Source of the DNA: DATJSJ01 sp035504175
GTDB lineage: Bacteria; Pseudomonadota; Alphaproteobacteria; Acetobacterales; Acetobacteraceae
Reading direction: 5' to 3'
NCBI GenBank assembly: GCA_035504175.1
Contig: DATJSJ010000015.1
Location: 1 to 46,081 of the forward strand
DNA length: 46,081 nt
Part shown: positions 42,845 to 46,081 of the stretch, piece by piece
How the letters are laid out: each line of letters begins with the position of its first letter
Numbering within the stretch: the stretch's first letter is position 1
Position numbers and translations under genes: made by a program
Notes under the pieces: model-generated
Seen by the model: the letters and a program-made list of their open reading frames with translations, nothing else
Database searches by the model: none
Told to the model about the DNA's origin: nothing

Positions 42845-43321
42845 ATGGCGAGGCATCGCAACCTGCTGATCCTGATCGCCGACGGCGAACACGCCCGCTT
42901 CCTGCGCGTGGCGCCGGACGGCGCCCTCTACACCGAAAGTTCCGTCGACTCGCTCTCGGCGCACCAGCGCAGCGCGGACCTCGGCACCGATCATCCCGGC
43001 GCCGCCTTTCACAGCGACGCGTCGGTGCACCACGCTTTCGCGCCGCGGCACGATCTGCATACGGCGAACAAGCTCGATTTCGCGAAGCTGATCGGCGACC
43101 AGCTCAACGGTGCCGCCGAGCGCCACGATTTCGATGCGCTGGTGCTCGTCGCCCCGCCGCACGTCCAAGCCGCGATCCGCGCGCGTCTGGCACGCAACGC
43201 CGAGGCGATGGTGATCGGCGGGCTCGGTAAGGATCTGGTCAAGACGCCGGACGACGCGTTGCAGCCGCATCTCGCGGCGTGGGTGCGACCGGCTCGCCGG
43301 CGCGACCGGGCCGGCCCGTGA
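42845..43321 (+). CDS. Host attachment family protein
   Basis: A 158-residue protein resembling the Agrobacterium host-attachment (AtsA-like, release-factor-like baeRF) family. Hallmarks are LLILIADGEHARFLRVAPDG near the N-terminus, a DL-ADRGTD-like segment (SADLGTDHPG), then FAKLIGDQLNGAAERHDFDA, LVLVAPPHVQAAIRARL and LGKDLVKTPDDAL. GGAGAG (42829-42834) precedes the ATG. Despite the name its function is unproven; a stress or translation role is suggested by release-factor similarity. Confidence 0.85.
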   Translation: MARHRNLLILIADGEHARFLRVAPDGALYTESSVDSLSAHQRSADLGTDHPGAAFHSDASVHHAFAPRHDLHTANKLDFAKLIGDQLNGAAERHDFDALVLVAPPHVQAAIRARLARNAEAMVIGGLGKDLVKTPDDALQPHLAAWVRPARRRDRAGP

Positions 43322-43328
43322 CGCAGGC

Positions 43329-43342
43329 TTGAGCTGCGTCAA
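43329..43342. promoter_or_regulatory. FNR/FixK/Dnr-type box before hsp20
   Basis: TTGAGCTGCGTCAA keeps the TTGA and TCAA half-sites, with G at the fifth base. Its centre is 75 bp before the Hsp20 ATG at 43411, the same distance as the box at 42763 has from its gene. Confidence 0.55.
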
Positions 43343-43410
43343 TGCCGCCAGCGGGCCGCCGCGGCACGGTGCGGCTCCCCACGCATCACGACACAGGAGG
43401 AGAAGCACCC

Positions 43411-43905
43411 ATGGCAACGTCACCCGTTCCCGTGAAGCAAGCGGCACCCTCGCCCACCCTCTCGACCGACCCGTGGCGCTCGCTGCGTACCGAGATGGAC
43501 CGGCTGTTCGACCGCTTCACCAGCGGCTTCGGCCTGGCGCCGTTCGCCGGCCGGATCGAGAGCGGCTTCACCGTCGCCTCGCCCGCGATCGACATCACCG
43601 AGGATGACGCCGCCTACCGCCTCACGGCCGAGATTCCCGGCATCAGCGAGAAGGACATCCAGATCTCGCTCTCCGGCGACACGCTGACGATCAAGGGCGA
43701 GAAGCGGCAGGAGCGCGAGGAGAAGGAGAAGAACGACTATCTCTCCGAGCGCAGCTACGGCCAGTTCCAGCGCGCCTTTGTCCTGCCGGACTGTGTCGAT
43801 GCCGAGCAGATCGGCGCCGCGTTCGGCAACGGCGTGCTCACGGTCACGCTGCCGAAGACCGCGAAGGCGGCGCCGAAGACGGTCGAGGTGAAGTCGGCCG
43901 CCTGA
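43411..43905 (+). CDS. Hsp20/alpha-crystallin family small heat-shock protein
   Basis: A 164-residue ATP-independent holdase. The alpha-crystallin domain spans about residues 54-150: SPAIDITEDDAAYRLTAEIP then GISEKDIQISLSGDTLTIKG, EKRQEREEKEKNDYLSERSY and the closing GNGVLTVTLPKTA. A/P-rich N- and C-terminal tails are normal. A strong AGGAGGAGAAG site (43395-43405) precedes the ATG. Confidence 0.95.
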   Translation: MATSPVPVKQAAPSPTLSTDPWRSLRTEMDRLFDRFTSGFGLAPFAGRIESGFTVASPAIDITEDDAAYRLTAEIPGISEKDIQISLSGDTLTIKGEKRQEREEKEKNDYLSERSYGQFQRAFVLPDCVDAEQIGAAFGNGVLTVTLPKTAKAAPKTVEVKSAA

Positions 43906-43931
43906 CGCGGCAGCGACGCGGGCTGAATCGA

Positions 43932-43951
43932 GGCCCGGTTGCGCCCGGGCC
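43932..43951 (+). terminator. Hairpin after hsp20
   Basis: GGCCCGG (43932-43938) and CCGGGCC (43945-43951) form a perfect 7-bp stem with loop TTGCGC, 26 bp after the Hsp20 stop. There is no T-run, so termination may depend on Rho. Confidence 0.45.
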
Positions 43952-44019
43952 GGCGCCCTTGCCACGCCCGGCGGCGCCCATCGTAGACTCAGGGCCTCGC
44001 CGAGTCGGAGCCGAGGCCC

Positions 44020-46081
44020 ATGGGCGCCATCACCCTCGCCGATATCCGCCGAACGGTGACGCACAATGCCTGCGTGGCCGGCCAGCAGTACCAGTCGCAG
44101 GGCCGGGTGCGCGAGGTCCGCGTCTCCGCCGATGGCAAGCTGATCCAGGCCCAGGTCCAGGGCGGCGCACGCACGCCGTACCGGCTGATCATCCACACCG
44201 CGCGCCGCCGCGACGGCAAGGCGGCGATCGCGGGAACCTGCTCCTGCCCGGTCGGATACAACTGCAAGCACGTCGCCGCGGCGCTGTTCGCGGTCCAGGA
44301 GGCGAGCGGCGGCGCGGAGGCGATCGCCCCGCCGGAGACGCCGCCGGCCCCCACGCGCGACCCGGCTTACGCGCCGGAAGTGGACGCCTGGCTGGCGCGC
44401 CTCGCTGCCGCAGAGCAGGACGACGGCGAGGCCTACCCGTCCACGGTACGCACCCGCCTCCTGTATGTGCTCGGCACCGCGCCTGCGCCGAATGGCCTGC
44501 CCCACTTGCGGATCGAGCTGGCGACGATCGAGCTGCGCAAGGATGGCACGACCGGCCGGATCCAGCGGCAGAGTGTGCCGAAGCTGCTCTCCGGCAGCCC
44601 GCCGCGCTATCTGCGCCCGTCCGACCAGCTCCTGCTCAACCGACTGGCGCGCATGGGCGAGAGCTGGAGCGAGCGCGGGCGGGAGGACCTCGCCGACACG
44701 CTGGAACGGATCATCGCGACCGGCCGCGGGCGCTGGGGCGCCGGCGACGGGCCGGCGGTCACGCTCGGCGCGGCGCGACCGGCCGCCCTGGTCTGGCGGC
44801 TGCAGGAGGACGGATCGCAACGCCCCGCCCTCGATCTCGGCGACGGGATCGAGCCGGTCGGGTTGGTTGCGCCCTGGTTCGTCGAGCCGGCCAGCGGGAT
44901 CATGGGGCCGATCGAGACCGCCCTGCCGCCGGCATTGCTGCGCACTCTGCTCGCCGCGCCCTCCGTGCCGCCCGGTGCCGCCGCACGGGTCGGCGCCGAG
45001 CTGGCGCGGCGGATGCCGCAGCACGCGATCGCCGCGCCGCGCGTGCTCGACCCGCCGATCCCGCTCGAGGGCGCGCCGCAGCCGCACCTGGAATTGCGGC
45101 GCGGACCGCAGCTCGACGCGATCGACGCGATGCCATGGTTGGAGCCGCCGCCCGACGGGCCGGTCGCCCGCCTGTCCTTCCGCTACGGGCCGCTGCTGGT
45201 TGCGGCGTTCGAGACCCGGCCGGTGCTGGTTCGCGGCGGCCAGCTCTACGCGCCGCGGCGCGACCGCGGGCGCGAACGGGACATCCTCCTCCGGCTCGAG
45301 GAGATCGGCTTCCGCCTGCGCGACGGCCACCTGATCGGACGCGGCGGGACGCAGGACCTCATTCTGCCCGATGACGACGACGGCACCGCCTGGCTCGACT
45401 TCATGCTCGACGAGCTGCCGGCGCTGCGCGCGGCCGGCTGGGAGATCGAGACCGCGGCGGATTTCCCGCTGCGCCTGGTGGCACCGGACGGGCCGGTCGA
45501 GGCGGCACTGCAGGAGCGGACGGGGATCGACTGGTTCGAGCTCGAGCTTGGCGTCGTGGTCGACGGCGCCCGGGTCGATCTCGTGCCGCCGCTGCTGGAG
45601 CTGATCCGGCGCGCCGACCTCGCCGGGCTGCTCGACGCCTCCGGCGCCGAGGACGCGGCCGAACAGCCGCTGCTGCTGCCGCTCGCGGACGGGCGGCTGC
45701 TGACGCTGCCGATCGCGGCGATCCGCCCGACGCTCGCGATCCTGTTCGAGCTGTTCGGCGCCGGCGACCTCGCGACCGAGGCGGACGGCTTCGCCCTGCC
45801 GCGCAGCCGCTTCGCCGAGCTGGCGCGGCTCGAGGCCTCCGGCATCGCGGCCGGGATGGTCTGGCGCGGCGCCGATGCGCTGCGGGACCTGGCGCGGCGG
45901 CTGCATGACCGGGCCGGCATTCCGGCGGCCGCGTTGCCGGCGGATTTCCGCGCGACCCTGCGGCCGTACCAGGCGCGCGGCGTCGACTGGCTGCAATTCC
46001 TGCGCGAGGCCGGGCTGGGCGGCGTGCTCGCCGACGACATGGGGCTCGGCAAGACGGTCCAGACCCTGGCGCATGTCGCGA
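44020..46081 (+). CDS. SWIM-domain SNF2 family DEAD/DEAH helicase (3' partial)
   Basis: The frame is open from ATG 44020 to the window end; 687 residues are visible. The SWIM zinc motif CxC-x5-CxH is complete: Cys74, Cys76, Cys82 and His84 (CSCPVGYNCKH). A long alpha/beta region follows, typical of bacterial SNF2 proteins, then the helicase start: LRPYQARGVDWLQFL and Walker A LADDMGLGKT (Lys678). The remaining helicase motifs lie beyond the window. Bacterial members are DNA-dependent ATPases of unclear role (transcription recycling or DNA repair). Confidence 0.92.
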   Translation, partial: MGAITLADIRRTVTHNACVAGQQYQSQGRVREVRVSADGKLIQAQVQGGARTPYRLIIHTARRRDGKAAIAGTCSCPVGYNCKHVAAALFAVQEASGGAEAIAPPETPPAPTRDPAYAPEVDAWLARLAAAEQDDGEAYPSTVRTRLLYVLGTAPAPNGLPHLRIELATIELRKDGTTGRIQRQSVPKLLSGSPPRYLRPSDQLLLNRLARMGESWSERGREDLADTLERIIATGRGRWGAGDGPAVTLGAARPAALVWRLQEDGSQRPALDLGDGIEPVGLVAPWFVEPASGIMGPIETALPPALLRTLLAAPSVPPGAAARVGAELARRMPQHAIAAPRVLDPPIPLEGAPQPHLELRRGPQLDAIDAMPWLEPPPDGPVARLSFRYGPLLVAAFETRPVLVRGGQLYAPRRDRGRERDILLRLEEIGFRLRDGHLIGRGGTQDLILPDDDDGTAWLDFMLDELPALRAAGWEIETAADFPLRLVAPDGPVEAALQERTGIDWFELELGVVVDGARVDLVPPLLELIRRADLAGLLDASGAEDAAEQPLLLPLADGRLLTLPIAAIRPTLAILFELFGAGDLATEADGFALPRSRFAELARLEASGIAAGMVWRGADALRDLARRLHDRAGIPAAALPADFRATLRPYQARGVDWLQFLREAGLGGVLADDMGLGKTVQTLAHVA

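Noticed and set aside
43420..46074. An 884-codon open frame on the minus strand
   Set aside because: Antisense to hsp20 and the SNF2 gene, both of which have clear motifs on the plus strand; the composition is low-complexity.

Overview
The window is very GC-rich, densely coding DNA, most likely from an alphaproteobacterium of the Acetobacteraceae/Rhodospirillales type. The support is the PQQ-alcohol-dehydrogenase-associated ABC genes at the left edge, a uvrC of alphaproteobacterial style, the glnE-bcp pair, two AsmA-type envelope proteins and FNR/FixK-type boxes. This placement is inference from gene content; there is no rRNA or other marker. I saw no tRNA, CRISPR array, insertion sequence or phage gene.

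Left part (1-20.7 kb) is mostly housekeeping and envelope genes. It holds a partial ABC ATPase, its permease and a secreted partner; an ArsR regulator with a palindromic operator and an aldo-keto reductase; a strongly folded convergent intergenic region; uvrC; two divergent SDR dehydrogenases; a DUF488 protein; a secreted DUF2125-like protein; a proline-rich membrane protein; an AsmA-family protein; a HAD dehalogenase-like protein that reads in frame into a second gene-like segment; a large AsmA/YhdP-like protein; glnE; and a Bcp peroxiredoxin.

Middle part (20.9-31.1 kb) is accessory catabolism on the plus strand. A GntR/FadR-type regulator heads an operon with a small quinol-monooxygenase-like protein, an HpcH/HpaI aldolase, a sugar-type ABC importer (binding protein and two permeases, no ATPase) and a D-2-hydroxyacid dehydrogenase. 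A convergent DapA-family lyase follows, then a complete NMT1/THI5-type importer (ATPase, permease, binding protein). The logic suggests uptake and retro-aldol cleavage of a sugar acid; the substrate is not shown.

Right-middle part (31.1-42.2 kb) looks like one regulon. A minus-strand catabolic operon (Atz/Trz-type amidohydrolase, isopenicillin-N-synthase-like dioxygenase, dihydroorotase-like metallohydrolase, D-threonine-aldolase-like PLP enzyme) lies next to a minus-strand branched-chain-amino-acid-type ABC importer operon that ends in an IclR regulator. A 34-bp motif, 27/34 identical, lies upstream of both operons and overlaps similarly spaced promoter-like sequences, so the IclR protein probably controls both. 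A DUF3830 gene is divergent from the importer.

Right end (42.2-46.1 kb) has a CheY/FixJ-type receiver protein, a host-attachment-family protein and an Hsp20 chaperone, with FNR/FixK-like boxes in front of them, and then a SWIM-SNF2 helicase cut by the window end. Repeats of note are a 70-bp triple-hairpin element present at two sites (8.3 kb and 36.0 kb) and the 260-bp folded region at 3.7-3.9 kb.
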